Shown here: positions 17,366 to 25,583 of the stretch, piece after piece
How positions within the stretch are numbered: the stretch's first letter is position 1
How the letters are laid out: the number at the start of each line of letters is the position of its first letter
Assembly (NCBI RefSeq): GCF_034424155.1
Contig: NZ_CP139992.1
Span: forward strand, 1,380,012 to 1,444,011
Source: Hafnia alvei
Lineage (GTDB): Bacteria; Pseudomonadota; Gammaproteobacteria; Enterobacterales; Enterobacteriaceae
Reading direction: 5' to 3'
DNA length: 64,000 nucleotides
The notes under the pieces: generated by a model
The model's database searches: none
Seen by the model: the letters and a program-made list of their open reading frames with translations, nothing else
What the model was told of the DNA's origin: nothing
Position numbers and translations under genes: made by a program

Positions 17366-18177
17366 GCACCTCAACAGCACACACCGCCAGCCGTGGCCGC
17401 TACTGGTTTTCCTTACTGACTCAGGGCGCCACTCAGCGTCAGGGGCAATGCGAATCGGTGAAAGCCGCCGATGGTGAAATTGATGGCCAGGCCGCACGTT
17501 TTATCGCGGTGGTTCCAGACGCAAACAATCATTACCCGCGTGCGGTTAACGGCGAAGTCGGTCTGCTCGAAGGCTGGACGTTGGCACAGTTGGTGAGTGA
17601 AGTCGTTGAAGCTGACCAAGACAAGCCGCAGAAGCGCGCCGTCGTGGCCGTGATTGATGTGCCAAGTCAGGCCTATGGCCGCCGCGAAGAGGCGTTTGGT
17701 ATTCATCAGGCCTTAGCCGGTGCCGCAGGCGCTTACGCTAAAGCGCGTTTGGCGGGTCATCCGGTGATTGGCTTAATCGTCGGTAAAGCGATGTCCGGCG
17801 CTTTCTTAGCGCACGGCTATCAGGCTAACCGTCTGATTGCGTTCAATGACGCGGGCGTAATGATTCATGCGATGGGGAAAGAGTCTGCGGCGCGCATCAC
17901 GCTGCGTTCCGTGGAATCGCTGGAGAAATTAGCCGCGACTATTCCGCCGATGGCCTATGACATTAAAAACTACAGCACGCTGGGCCTATTAGACCAGCTG
18001 CTGGACATCAACGATCCGCTTAATGCCAGCGCAGACGATCTGGCTCGCGTGAACAGCGTACTGAGTGAGGCCATTGCCGATGCTCGCCAACAGGGCGTTG
18101 ATCTCAGCAACCGTTTAGGCGCCCACAATCGCCAAAGCTCTTCTCTGGTTCGCAGCCGTATGCGCGCCGAGTGGTAA
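17362..18177 (+). CDS. mdcE: Malonate decarboxylase gamma subunit MdcE
   Basis: The 271-residue partner of MdcD in malonyl-ACP decarboxylation. Characteristic stretches are DVPSQAYGRREEAFGIHQALAGAAGAYA (in part), GLIVGKAMSGAFLAHGYQ and MIHAMGKESAARITLRSVE. The second supplies the glycine-rich oxyanion loop. The start overlaps mdcD by 4 nt and has AGGAGG upstream, so the two subunits are probably made in equal amounts by coupled translation. A 173-bp gap with no gene follows before mdcF. Confidence 0.93.
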   Translation: MSTSTAHTASRGRYWFSLLTQGATQRQGQCESVKAADGEIDGQAARFIAVVPDANNHYPRAVNGEVGLLEGWTLAQLVSEVVEADQDKPQKRAVVAVIDVPSQAYGRREEAFGIHQALAGAAGAYAKARLAGHPVIGLIVGKAMSGAFLAHGYQANRLIAFNDAGVMIHAMGKESAARITLRSVESLEKLAATIPPMAYDIKNYSTLGLLDQLLDINDPLNASADDLARVNSVLSEAIADARQQGVDLSNRLGAHNRQSSSLVRSRMRAEW

Positions 18178-18350
18178 CGCGTTAAACACTCTAAGACCGA
18201 CCGTTAGTTTTAATTATAACGCTGGGAACGATGCAAATGTATCGCACCCAGCGAGTCTTCACCTGCCCGCTAACGACTGTTTTATAAAAAGAAAATAACG
18301 TTTTAACTGAATTTTTCTGTAACGCTTTTTGTTTTTATACAAGGTGATTT

Positions 18351-19310
18351 ATGACATACGTAATTATTCACGCCCTCGCTCCCATCTTCGTCATCATGCT
18401 GCTCGGCTTTTATGCCGGTAAAGCAAAGATGGTCGATAACAAAAATGTTTCTTTACTCAATATCTTCGTGATGGACTTTGCTTTGCCTGCGGCGCTGTTT
18501 AGCGCCACGGTGCAAACGCCGTGGAGCGGCATTGTTCAGCAGTCTCCGCTGATTGTCGTTCTGGTATTAGGCATGTGGATTACCTATGCCGCCATTTATT
18601 TTATCTGCACCAAAGTCTTTAAGAAAACCCCACAGGACGCAGCGGTTCTGACGCTAACCGTAGCGTTACCTAACTACGCCGCACTGGGCTTACCAATTTT
18701 AGGCAGCGTGCTGGGCGAAAGTTCTGCTACGTCGCTGTCGGTTGCGGTGGCTATCGCCTGTGGTTCCGTGCTGATGACGCCGTTCTGTCTGCTGATCCTC
18801 GAACGTGAAAAAGCGCGTGAGTCGGGTGCGATTCAGGGTTCAACTCTGACCATGCTGCCGGTTCTGATGTGGCGTTCGGTGAAAAAACCTATCGTGTGGG
18901 GGCCGTTGCTGGGGGTTGTGCTGTCAGCCATCGGTATTCATATGCCTGAAATGGTGCTGGCTTCAATTAAACCGTTGGGCCTGTCTGCCACGGCTTCGGC
19001 GCTGTTCCTGACCGGTGTGATCCTGTCTGCGCGTAAACTGCAAATCAACACCTGCGTGGTGCTGTCTAGCGTCACCAAGCTGCTGATTCAGCCCTTCATT
19101 GCGTGGGGAATCGTGTTGGCGATGGGCTTGCATGGCGATGTTGCCGTCACGGCCATTCTGATGATCGCGCTTTCTGCGGGCTTCTTCGGTATCGTATTCG
19201 GCAACCGTTTCGGTGTGCAGTCTCCTGATGCCGAAGCCACGCTGTTGATAAGCTCCGTGCTGTGTATCATCACACTGCCGCTGTTTATTACGCTCACCGC
19301 AGGAATTTAA
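18351..19310 (+). CDS. mdcF: Malonate transporter MdcF (auxin efflux carrier family)
   Basis: A 319-residue integral membrane protein with about ten hydrophobic helices and the AEC-family layout: two five-helix halves around a cytoplasmic linker (LEREKARESGAIQG). In malonate clusters MdcF is the putative malonate carrier. The start ATG follows AAGGTGATTT. It lies in the normal mdcE-mdcF-mdcG order. The preceding 173-bp gap may hold an attenuating hairpin or a secondary promoter; none could be defined. Confidence 0.9.
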   Translation: MTYVIIHALAPIFVIMLLGFYAGKAKMVDNKNVSLLNIFVMDFALPAALFSATVQTPWSGIVQQSPLIVVLVLGMWITYAAIYFICTKVFKKTPQDAAVLTLTVALPNYAALGLPILGSVLGESSATSLSVAVAIACGSVLMTPFCLLILEREKARESGAIQGSTLTMLPVLMWRSVKKPIVWGPLLGVVLSAIGIHMPEMVLASIKPLGLSATASALFLTGVILSARKLQINTCVVLSSVTKLLIQPFIAWGIVLAMGLHGDVAVTAILMIALSAGFFGIVFGNRFGVQSPDAEATLLISSVLCIITLPLFITLTAGI

Positions 19311-19323
19311 ATAAGGAATCCGT

Positions 19324-19953
19324 ATGTTACGCCCGCATGACTTGATCTGGATTAACAACGCACAGTCACTGACCACGCAAGACACCATGCCGGAGTGGGT
19401 GACGCAGCAGTGGCGCACATCATTGCCATTGGTAGTGCGACGCGATGTTCAAGATGGCGGGCGTATTCCAGTCGGGATCCGTGGTATGAAGCGCAGCCAG
19501 CGTGCGGCGGGTTGGGTCGATGAGCAAAGCGTGGTGCGATGCGTCACGCCGGAGTCGTTAATCGCCGATCCTATCGCGTTACTGCAATCTTCTTTTGTAT
19601 CCCTGCCTCCGGTTCAGGTGCTGATTATGTTGATGCAGACGCCGTGGCCGTGGGTATGGGGCGTGACAGGAAGCTGCGGTTACGCCTTAGCGACGGATAT
19701 TCCGGTGATGCATACCGATAGCGATCTCGATTTAGTGTTGCGCTGTCCGCAAAAAACTACCGCGGAAGAGTTGGCGCACTTTGCCGAGCGCATTGCTCAG
19801 GTTCAGCTCCCGTGCCGAACCGACGTTCAAGTTGAAACCCCACTCGGGGCTTTTGCTCTGACAGAATGGCTACGCGATAAGCGCGTCATGCTGAAAACGT
19901 CAACCGGACCGGTGTTAACCCGCGATCCGTGGTTGCCGTCAGAGGAGGCATAA
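19324..19953 (+). CDS. mdcG: Phosphoribosyl-dephospho-CoA transferase MdcG
   Basis: A 209-residue enzyme that attaches the triphosphoribosyl-dephospho-CoA product of MdcB to Ser25 of MdcC, making active holo-ACP. The nucleotidyltransferase-like motif is visible as GVTGSCGYALAT followed by the aspartate pattern DSDLDLVLR. Located 13 bp after mdcF with AAGGAATCCGT before the ATG. Its stop TAA overlaps the mdcH start in TAATG. Confidence 0.92.
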   Translation: MLRPHDLIWINNAQSLTTQDTMPEWVTQQWRTSLPLVVRRDVQDGGRIPVGIRGMKRSQRAAGWVDEQSVVRCVTPESLIADPIALLQSSFVSLPPVQVLIMLMQTPWPWVWGVTGSCGYALATDIPVMHTDSDLDLVLRCPQKTTAEELAHFAERIAQVQLPCRTDVQVETPLGAFALTEWLRDKRVMLKTSTGPVLTRDPWLPSEEA

Positions 19954-20885
19954 TGAAGGTCTTATTTACTTTTCCCGGTCAAGGGCAGCAGCGCCCTGCG
20001 ATGCTGCATGACTTACCTGATAATGCTCTTTCACGCTCGCTCATTGAACAGGCTAATACCGCGTTAAACGAAGACGTGTTGGCGCTAGACAGCGCCTCTG
20101 CGCTGCAAAGAACGCGCGCAGTTCAGCTATGTTTACTGATCGCGGGCGTTGCCTATGCCAGAGAGCTTCAGACGGCAGGCGTTCAAGCTGATTTCGTTAG
20201 CGGCCTGTCTATTGGTGCTTTTCCCGCGGCGGTGATTGCGGGGGCGTTGGACTTTTCGGACGCCGTGCGTTTAGTCGCCCTACGCGGTGAGCTGATGGAG
20301 AATGCCTATCCTACTGGTTTTGGCCTTTCTGCCATTGTTGGTCTGAATTTGAATCAGCTAGAACCGCTGATTGCTGAAGTGAACTCGGCGGATTTGCCGG
20401 TTTATTTAGCCAACATCAACGCGGAAGAACAGTTTGTGATTGCCGGTAGCGAAGCCGCTATGCAGCAGGTGATGGGGCTGGCGCAGGCTAAAGGCGCGCA
20501 TAAAACGCAGCGTCTGGCGGTAAGCGTTCCTTCGCACTGCGCGCTGTTGCTGGAGCCCGCACACCAGCTGGCGCAGGCGATGCAAAACGTGGTACTGCAA
20601 CGACCGAACATAGCCTATCTCAGCGGCAGCACGGGGCGTGTGTTATGGCAACCCGAACGCATTGCCGACGATTTAGCATTCAATATGTCGCGCACCGTGC
20701 GTTGGCATGAAGCTATGGTTGCGGCCTATGAACGAGAAGTGCGTTTGGCGATTGAAATGCCGCCGGGAGCGGTACTCACAGGACTAACCCGAAAAGTGAT
20801 GGAGCAGGGGGAAGCGCTTTCGCGCTGCCAGCTTGGTTTGAAATCGGTCACTGATATTGTGGCTCGCTATCAGAAACTAGCTTAA
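19953..20885 (+). CDS. mdcH: Malonyl-CoA:ACP transacylase MdcH
   Basis: A 310-residue FabD-type acyltransferase that charges MdcC with malonyl from malonyl-CoA, starting the decarboxylase cycle. The N-terminal FTFPGQGQQ, the nucleophile elbow GLSIGAFPAA and SVPSHCALL with the catalytic histidine are all present. The elbow reads Leu-Ser where FabD has His-Ser, as is usual for MdcH. ATG at 19953 is chosen for its GAGGAGG site and overlap with mdcG. Ends convergently with mdcR, the two stop codons overlapping by two bases. Confidence 0.92.
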   Translation: MKVLFTFPGQGQQRPAMLHDLPDNALSRSLIEQANTALNEDVLALDSASALQRTRAVQLCLLIAGVAYARELQTAGVQADFVSGLSIGAFPAAVIAGALDFSDAVRLVALRGELMENAYPTGFGLSAIVGLNLNQLEPLIAEVNSADLPVYLANINAEEQFVIAGSEAAMQQVMGLAQAKGAHKTQRLAVSVPSHCALLLEPAHQLAQAMQNVVLQRPNIAYLSGSTGRVLWQPERIADDLAFNMSRTVRWHEAMVAAYEREVRLAIEMPPGAVLTGLTRKVMEQGEALSRCQLGLKSVTDIVARYQKLA

Positions 20886-21805
20886 TTGAGTGAAGGATGG
20901 GCGCGTGCGTACATGCGTCCTTCTGCGGTGAGTGCGAGTAGGTTAGGATCTTGTTCTCGGCTACGAGAAAATACCAACGCAATGGTCTGGCGCATTTGAT
21001 ATTCACTGCACAGCGGCAGCAGCTTCACGCTGCTTTCATACACGTTTTTCATTCGACCTGGGATTAGCGTATAGCCCACGCCAGCCTGAACCAGACTGAG
21101 CATCGAGAAAATATCGTTGACTCGGGTCACGATGTCCGGCTCGAAACCGGCTATTTGAAATGCCTCGCTAAAACCGTGATAGGTGGCAAATCCTTCCGCT
21201 AAGGCAACGAACTTCTCGCCTCGATAATCACGCAGATCCGCCAAACCGGGTTTCACTAGCGCTGATGAAGCCGGTGCCGCAAGAAAAATATCGTCTTGAA
21301 ACAGCGGTACGGTTTCGAATAATTGTTCGTTCACTTGGCTGTCGGAAATAGAAATCAGAATGGCGTCGAGCTGCTGGTTTTCTAGCTGCTGTAATAAATC
21401 CTGATTCGAGCCCATGGTAAGGCTGATTTCCACTTCAGGGCGGCGCAGCTTAACGCCCATGATGAGCTTAGGTATGGTTTCCAGCGTTAGCGAATACATG
21501 GTGCCAATTTTCATCCGCTGCTGACCAAACCCAGCGGCAATCCGCGTTTCTTCAATGCCTTTCTGAGCAAGCTCCACCAGATCGCGAGCATATTCCGCCA
21601 GCGTATGTGCGGCTGGAAGCGGTAATAAATTCCGCCCTTTATGCACAAATAGCGGGCAGCGAAAACCTTCTTCTAGCGTGTGCAATGCTCTATGCACGCT
21701 CACACTGCTTAACCTCAGAGATTCTGCCGCGCGGGTAATATTTTCTTTTTCCATGAAGGCTAAAAAGATTTCTAATTTTCGCAGAGTTATTTCGCTGTCG
21801 ATCAT
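20882..21805 (-). CDS. mdcR: LysR-type regulator of malonate utilisation MdcR
   Basis: A LysR-family regulator of about 307 residues. The winged helix-turn-helix is at the N-terminus (TLRKLEIFLAFMEKENITRA, SSVSVHRALHTLEE) and is followed by a type 2 periplasmic-binding-fold effector domain. Long stretches such as HRALHTLEE..CPLFVHKGRNLLPLPAAHTL match Klebsiella MdcR from memory. It is transcribed toward mdcH, as in other mdc clusters, and probably activates mdcA in response to malonate. ATG at 21805 gives the family N-terminus; an upstream ATG at 21826 is possible, and neither has a strong ribosome site. Confidence 0.9.
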   Translation of the reverse strand: MIDSEITLRKLEIFLAFMEKENITRAAESLRLSSVSVHRALHTLEEGFRCPLFVHKGRNLLPLPAAHTLAEYARDLVELAQKGIEETRIAAGFGQQRMKIGTMYSLTLETIPKLIMGVKLRRPEVEISLTMGSNQDLLQQLENQQLDAILISISDSQVNEQLFETVPLFQDDIFLAAPASSALVKPGLADLRDYRGEKFVALAEGFATYHGFSEAFQIAGFEPDIVTRVNDIFSMLSLVQAGVGYTLIPGRMKNVYESSVKLLPLCSEYQMRQTIALVFSRSREQDPNLLALTAEGRMYARAHPSLN

Positions 21806-21981
21806 GATGCCGCCGCATAAAATCATACCAATATTAGGGAATACTTTAGCAAAATAAGGAATTTATGTTTGGCAAAAAGACAGCTTCGAAAAATTAAAAC
21901 AAATTCAGTCCAAACCCAATGAGGGCGCGGCTTATAGAGATAAAAAAAATCCTATTTTTTTCTGTACTTTTGTGGGGGCGT

Positions 21982-21989
21982 TCTATACT
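21982..21989 (+). promoter_or_regulatory. Sigma-S-like -10 element upstream of yohC
   Basis: TCTATACT followed by GAA resembles the extended -10 preferred by RpoS polymerase, about 60 bp upstream of the yohC ATG. No good -35 hexamer is seen at 16-18 bp, which also fits RpoS rather than RpoD dependence. Confidence 0.35.
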
Positions 21990-22049
21990 GAAAGTGAGGG
22001 GAAAATGTGAGTGAACGTGATTCCCTCGATAGACGTCAGGGGGTGTGTC

Positions 22050-22640
22050 ATGAGTAACCATGTTTGGGGACTGTTATCGCATCCGGCACAGGAGTTCCGG
22101 CAAATACGGCAGGAAAATGAGTCGGTATCGCATATCTATACTCACCATGTGCTGCTGATGGCTGCTATTCCTGTCATCTGCTCTTTTATCGGTACCACCC
22201 AGTTTGGCTGGGATTTCGGCGGAGACCGCGTTTTTAAAGTTATGCCGATGACGGCGTTAGCTATTGCAGTTGTGTTTTACGGCTTAATGCTCGCCGCGGT
22301 AGGTTTTGTTGGTATGGTCATTCGCTGGATGGCTCGGGAATATGAAAACTGCCCGAGTTTAAATCAATGTATTGTGTTTGCGGGCTACGTCGGTACGCCC
22401 ATGTTTATTAGCAGTATCGTATCAATATATCCGATGGTATGGTTGTGCATGCTCGCTGTTATTGTTGGTGTATGTTATAGCGGGTATTTGTTGTATCGCG
22501 GTATTCCGAATTTCCTCGGTATCACTGAAGGTCAGGGGTTTATATTTTCTGGCTCCACCTTTGCAATAGGCGTTTTGGTACTCGAGCTGTTATTAGGGAT
22601 CACCGTTATCATGTGGGGCTATGGTTCACATATTTTCTAG
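22050..22640 (+). CDS. yohC: Yip1-family inner-membrane protein YohC
   Basis: A 196-residue polytopic membrane protein with about five hydrophobic helices and the Yip1 domain. Highly conserved YohC stretches are visible: YTHHVLLMAAIPVICSFIGT, FAGYVGTP and STFAIGVLVLE. Function unknown. ATG at 22050 is used because it gives the E. coli-like N-terminus (MSNHVWGLLSHP) and has AGGGGGTG upstream; the longer frame adds 13 residues. A strong terminator follows. Confidence 0.92.
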   Translation: MSNHVWGLLSHPAQEFRQIRQENESVSHIYTHHVLLMAAIPVICSFIGTTQFGWDFGGDRVFKVMPMTALAIAVVFYGLMLAAVGFVGMVIRWMAREYENCPSLNQCIVFAGYVGTPMFISSIVSIYPMVWLCMLAVIVGVCYSGYLLYRGIPNFLGITEGQGFIFSGSTFAIGVLVLELLLGITVIMWGYGSHIF

Positions 22641-22697
22641 CCCTGCGGTGTTCAACGCGGTAGAAGTGAAAATCGTTTTGTTAATGTCCACCTAGCA

Positions 22698-22730
22698 GGC
22701 GCTGAAGTTTATCTTCAGCGCCTTTTCTTT
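22698..22730 (+). terminator. yohC terminator
   Basis: GGCGCTGAAG (22698-22707) pairs perfectly with CTTCAGCGCC (22713-22722) around 5 nt, followed by TTTTCTTTTT. Confidence 0.9.
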
Positions 22731-22796
22731 TTCCTTTTCATATTTCAAGCCACAGAACGGCAATTTGAATTATTAAGGAAAATAGAGAGCGGTCGC

Positions 22797-23141
22797 TTAT
22801 TTCTTATTCAGCATCGCTTTAAGATCGGCAAACGGATTATAGGTGGCTTCACCTACGTCTTTTTGCGCATCTTCACCCGCAATTACGGTTGAACCGTATT
22901 GGTCGGCTTCGGTGTATTTTGAGTGTTCATGATCGTGACAATATAAACACAGAAGCTCCCAGTTGCTGCCGTCTTCTGGGTTATTGGTGTGATCGTGATC
23001 GATATGATGCACGGTTAATTCACGCAGATTGGAGTACACAAATTCGCGCGAACAGCGACCGCACACCCAAGGATAGATTTTAAGCGCTTTTTCACGGTAG
23101 CCAGTTTCTAAACGGGCATAGTTTTTAGGGATAACTGCCAT
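22797..23141 (-). CDS. yajD: HNH nuclease-family protein YajD
   Basis: A 114-residue protein with an HNH fold: two CxxC zinc knuckles (CGRC and CLYC) flank the core LTVHHIDHDHTNNPEDGSNW. It agrees almost residue for residue with E. coli YajD. Its physiological target is unknown. MAVIPKNYARLE is the family N-terminus, so the ATG at 23141 is used rather than an in-frame start 3 codons upstream. It stands alone, convergent with yohC. Confidence 0.93.
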   Translation of the reverse strand: MAVIPKNYARLETGYREKALKIYPWVCGRCSREFVYSNLRELTVHHIDHDHTNNPEDGSNWELLCLYCHDHEHSKYTEADQYGSTVIAGEDAQKDVGEATYNPFADLKAMLNKK

Positions 23142-23221
23142 CAGGGACAAACCTTAACAAGACTGAGGGATATTTCCCTATAGTAGGCGAAGTCGCGGCT
23201 CAGGCCAATATTTAGCAGGAA

Positions 23222-23320
23222 TTATGAGCGAACGTAGATAATAATTCCGGCCAGAATCACTCCGCCAACGCCGCCCAGTGTTAACAGTGCCATTCCGGCG
23301 ATGATTGCTTTTTTCAGCAT
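23222..23320 (-). CDS. Small single-helix membrane protein (32 residues)
   Basis: The frame from ATG 23320 to TAA 23222 encodes 32 residues, MLKKAIIAGMALLTLGGVGG then VILAGIIIYVRS. It is one Gly-rich transmembrane helix with a positive N-terminus (KK) and Arg near the C-terminus. AGGAGAATAATC precedes the ATG, an excellent ribosome site with 7-nt spacing. I do not recognise the family. The strong ribosome site and clean membrane composition favour a real small protein. Confidence 0.6.
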   Translation of the reverse strand: MLKKAIIAGMALLTLGGVGGVILAGIIIYVRS

Positions 23321-23515
23321 GATTATTCTCCTAAATACAATTGCGCTGATTATACCCCGCAGTAGGCTTTGCCTCTAACCATTTTGTAACATTCAAGTCA
23401 CTTTTCTCATGAAACACATATTCATTATCGTAATAAAAACAAATTTTTTAGTATTTAGTGGAATTTAAGCTTTCAGGAATACTGAGCCACATCGGATTGA
23501 GGGAGTGGCTTATTG

Positions 23516-24601
23516 ATGACATCAGCAACCAGCAAAACGCGAACTTCGCACTATCTGCATGCCGAGCAGAAAAGCCGTATTCGTTTATGGCAACGTCAAT
23601 GGCTGTGGCGCAGCGAGCTTCCAACGTGGTGTGTGCTGCTCGCCGTGTATGGCGGATGGGCGCTGGTGGTTTACCACTGGCAGACGCTTGGCAAAGCCGT
23701 TGGAACACCGTTGCTGATATTCATCGCTTGCTGGTATATGTCATTACAGCATGAGCTTATCCACGGGCATCCAACACGTTGGCCGCACGTGAACCAATTA
23801 CTTGGCCTGCTGCCGCTGGCGGTTTGGTATCCCTATGGAATTTACCGAGACGCCCATTTAGCCCATCACAACGATGACTCTTTAACTCATCCGCTGGACG
23901 ATCCTGAGTCCTACTATTTTTCCGAGTCACGCTGGCAGCATTCATCGGCGCTATGGCGCGGCGTCATTGCGTTTCGAAATACCTTTTTTGGTCGGATTTT
24001 GTTGGGTCCTGCGCTGGGCATTGGCGCACTGCTCAAAGATGAGCTACGAGAAATAATTCGCGGTAATGGCAAAAAAATTACCATGTGGTTGATTCATCTT
24101 TCATTGCTGGCGTTAGTGCTCTGGATCGCCCAACTCGCGGGGATGTCAGCGTGGTGGTACCTGCTGGCGGTGAGCTATCCGGCCTTAGGACTTGCCATGG
24201 TTCGCTCGTTTTACGAGCACCGCGCAGTGGACGAACCCTCAGCTCGTTCTATTATTAATGAAGCAGCATGGCCTTGGCGGCTGCTTTTTCTCAATTTGAA
24301 CTATCACATTGTTCATCATGATTTGCCGGGATTGCCTTGGTATGGGTTACGTAAAGCCTATCTGGCAGACCGCATCGAGTATCAGCAGCGTAATCACGGG
24401 TTTGTGGTGCAGGGCTATTCGCAGTGGTGGCGAAATTATGCGTGGCGCGCTATTGAGGTGACTCAACATCCCTTAATGGGGCGAGAAGAAAAGGGCTTAA
24501 TCGAGCTTTCTGATGCAAACAAACACAATAACAATGATGAGGAACCGTTATGGCAGGAAATATATTTATGGGACGTAAGATTCTGGCATCTTTGGCGTTA
24601 A
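23516..24601 (+). CDS. Fatty acid desaturase family membrane protein
   Basis: A 361-residue di-iron membrane desaturase/hydroxylase homologue. Three histidine boxes are present: HELIHGH (79-85), HLAHH (114-118) and NYHIVHH (about 257-263), separated by hydrophobic helix pairs. The family inserts double bonds or hydroxyl groups into lipid or small-molecule chains; the substrate here is unknown. The ATG at 23516 follows GAGGGAGTGGCT. Its last 52 nt overlap the following osmF-like gene in another frame, so the two are probably co-transcribed. Pairing with an osmoprotectant transporter suggests a membrane or osmotic stress role (inference). Confidence 0.82.
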   Translation: MTSATSKTRTSHYLHAEQKSRIRLWQRQWLWRSELPTWCVLLAVYGGWALVVYHWQTLGKAVGTPLLIFIACWYMSLQHELIHGHPTRWPHVNQLLGLLPLAVWYPYGIYRDAHLAHHNDDSLTHPLDDPESYYFSESRWQHSSALWRGVIAFRNTFFGRILLGPALGIGALLKDELREIIRGNGKKITMWLIHLSLLALVLWIAQLAGMSAWWYLLAVSYPALGLAMVRSFYEHRAVDEPSARSIINEAAWPWRLLFLNLNYHIVHHDLPGLPWYGLRKAYLADRIEYQQRNHGFVVQGYSQWWRNYAWRAIEVTQHPLMGREEKGLIELSDANKHNNNDEEPLWQEIYLWDVRFWHLWR

Positions 24602-25482
24602 TGGGCGCGACGATGTGCACCGCACAGGCGGCCGATGCAGTAACGGTGGGCTCTAAAATTGATACCGAAGGTTCACTGTTGGGCAATCTCATTGTGCAAA
24701 CCTTGGACGCAAACGGCATCAAAACGGTAAACAAAACCCAGCTTGGCACCACCAAAGTTTTACGGGGTGCGATCGCCGCGGGCGAAATTGATATTTACCC
24801 AGAATATACCGGCAATGGGGCTTTCTTCTTTGCCGACGAAAAAGATCCAGCATGGAAAAATGCTCAGCAAGGCTATGAAAAAGTGAAGCAGCTCGATTTG
24901 GCGAAGAACCAAATTGTCTGGTTGACGCCAGCACCGGCTAACAATACGTGGAGTATCGCGGTGCGCAACGACGTGGCGCAGCAAAACCATCTGGAATCGT
25001 TAGACGATTTAGGTAGGTGGCTGAAGCAGGGCGGTAAATTTAAGCTGGCCGCGTCGGCTGAGTTTATCGAACGCCCTGATGCATTACCGGCGTTTGAAAC
25101 GGCCTATGGTTTCAAACTGGATCAAGATCAGCTGTTGTCTCTGGCCGGTGGCGATACCGCAGTGACGATTAAAGCGGCCGCGGAGCAAACTTCAGGCGTT
25201 AACGGCGCGATGGCGTACGGCACCGATGGCCCCGTTGCCGCATTAGGTTTGAAAACGCTTAGCGATCCTAAAGGCGTGCAGCCAATCTACGCGCCAACGC
25301 CAATCGTGCGCGAGGCTACGCTGAAAGCACATCCCGAAATCGCGGCCGTGCTGAAACCGGTATTTGAATCTCTTGATGGCCCAACGCTGCAAAAACTGAA
25401 CGCTAAAATTGCCGTTGATGGGCAAGATGCGAAGAAAGTCGCAGCAAAATACCTGAAAGATAAGGGATTTGTTAAGTCTTAA
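24550..25482 (+). CDS. osmF: OsmF/YehZ osmoprotectant ABC transporter substrate-binding protein
   Basis: A 310-residue periplasmic binding protein of the glycine-betaine/choline type (OpuAC/ProX fold). The signal peptide ends TAQAA; the mature start VTVGSKIDTEG and motifs GEIDIYPEYTGNGAFFF and YGTDGPVAALGL match E. coli OsmF. In E. coli OsmF works with YehYXW and is induced by osmotic stress through RpoS. The ATG has GAGGAACCGTT upstream; a second ATG 6 codons later is also plausible. Confidence 0.9.
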   Translation: MAGNIFMGRKILASLALMGATMCTAQAADAVTVGSKIDTEGSLLGNLIVQTLDANGIKTVNKTQLGTTKVLRGAIAAGEIDIYPEYTGNGAFFFADEKDPAWKNAQQGYEKVKQLDLAKNQIVWLTPAPANNTWSIAVRNDVAQQNHLESLDDLGRWLKQGGKFKLAASAEFIERPDALPAFETAYGFKLDQDQLLSLAGGDTAVTIKAAAEQTSGVNGAMAYGTDGPVAALGLKTLSDPKGVQPIYAPTPIVREATLKAHPEIAAVLKPVFESLDGPTLQKLNAKIAVDGQDAKKVAAKYLKDKGFVKS

Positions 25483-25491
25483 GTTAATACC

Positions 25492-25583
25492 CCCTCCCAA
25501 CCTCCCCCTTGACAGGGGGAGGAGCAGATCGTGTATCGCGCTGTTGCGGCCTCCGTTGATAAGAGGAGGATTTGGGTGGGGAA
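25492..25583. repeat. Imperfect palindromic C/G-tract repeat between osmF and yehY
   Basis: A run rich in CCCCC and CCTCCCCC is followed by GGGGGAGG, forming a CCTCCCCC-TTGACA-GGGGGAGG hairpin (about 25501-25522). A G-rich arm (AAGAGGAGGATTTGGGTGGGG) near 25561-25583 is roughly complementary to the left end. Such C/G-tract palindromes occur as dispersed intergenic repeats in enterobacteria. The right arm supplies the ribosome site of yehY. Confidence 0.6.
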
